From contig NZ_CP102269.1 of the NCBI RefSeq assembly GCF_025148635.1, forward strand, positions 3,224,001 to 3,288,000: a stretch of DNA of 64,000 nucleotides, in the 5' to 3' direction. Below, in pieces: positions 63,833 to 64,000 of this stretch (within the stretch, counting starts at the first letter, position 1; every line of letters begins with the position of its first letter). A program made the translations under genes and the position numbers. This stretch comes from Butyricimonas virosa (GTDB lineage Bacteria; Bacteroidota; Bacteroidia; Bacteroidales; Marinifilaceae). The notes under the pieces are model-generated. The model was not told the origin of the DNA. It worked only from the letters and a program-made list of their open reading frames with translations, and searched no databases.

Positions 63833-64000
63833 ATGACAATGAGAAAATCATTTTTAAATTTAGGACTGGGGGTTGTTGGCGGTTGCCTTGCTTTCGTGGC
63901 GATAGATACCATTCGAGGGGAAAGCGCTGCACCGGTTTCACAATTGGAAATTGCATCTCCTGCAGCGGTTCGTCCTGTTTCACTTGCGTCTAACACGGCT
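63833..64000 (+). CDS. Probable HtrA/Do-family periplasmic protease (partial, N-terminus only)
   Basis: Fifty-six codons are visible before the window ends. The peptide begins MTMRKSFLNLGLGVVGGCLA and continues FVAIDTIRG, a membrane-anchor or signal segment, then a Ser/Ala/Pro-rich stretch ending RPVSLASNTA. This resembles the N-termini of Bacteroidales Do/DegQ-like serine proteases, where a VSLA-type segment precedes the trypsin domain, but no catalytic motif is in view, so the call is tentative. Its sigma-54-like promoter would fit an envelope-stress role. Confidence 0.5.
   Translation, partial: MTMRKSFLNLGLGVVGGCLAFVAIDTIRGESAAPVSQLEIASPAAVRPVSLASNTA

Noticed and set aside
1..64000. tRNA, rRNA, CRISPR arrays, insertion sequences and prophage genes
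   Set aside because: Looked for by eye in the intergenic regions and among the gene products; none could be supported.

Overview
This 64 kb window looks like a chromosomal segment of a Bacteroidales bacterium. The Odoribacteraceae (Odoribacter/Butyricimonas) are my best guess from gene content, but only a guess. Supporting signs are promoter -7 boxes of the Bacteroidota form TAnnTTTG in front of many genes, AT-rich leaders without obvious Shine-Dalgarno sequences, a type V (Mfa/FimA-like) fimbrial operon, and the order parA-parB-DUF5683-mltD. No tRNA, rRNA, CRISPR array, insertion sequence or prophage was recognised.

Layout. (1) 1-2.5 kb: the start of a DUF3795 protein and the RNA-binding factor Tex. 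(2) 2.6-22.6 kb: a large export system. A leftward operon encodes a TolC-type channel, an HlyD-type adaptor and five tandem MacB/FtsX-like permeases. A divergent rightward operon encodes the matching ATPase, a DUF4369/TlpA thioredoxin-fold protein, an NtrC-type sigma-54 activator and its histidine kinase. The 242 bp between them holds two outward sigma-54-like promoters and, midway, two tandem TGTC-N9-GACA dyads that look like one shared enhancer. (3) 22.6-31.2 kb: a fimbrial operon (OmpA/DUF3575, DUF5119, two fimbrillins, a 939-residue lipoprotein, an HU-like protein). A 170 bp element bounded by perfect 22 bp inverted repeats precedes it and carries an outward promoter pointing away from the operon, so the assembled sequence seems to be the OFF state of a phase switch. 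(4) 31.3-42.7 kb: housekeeping genes: ABC-F ATPase, AlkD-like protein, ParA/ParB, DUF5683, LysM transglycosylase, RlmD, a sirtuin without zinc cysteines, an NlpC/P60 protein lacking its catalytic Cys, and WbqC. (5) 43-54 kb: a glycogen cluster: branching enzyme, debranching enzyme, GT4, GH57 and a GT3-GT35 synthase/phosphorylase fusion. (6) 54-64 kb: a SUI1-like factor, an NfnAB-like fusion flavoprotein, a flavodiiron protein, a secreted C1 peptidase, a CPBP protease, FtsK, and the start of a probable HtrA/Do protease behind a strong sigma-54-like promoter.

Two dispersed repeat types recur between genes: an AT-rich 26 bp leader sequence placed just before start codons, and GC-rich REP-like palindromes. 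The main leads are the switchable fimbrial promoter and the symmetric sigma-54 control region of the five-permease exporter.
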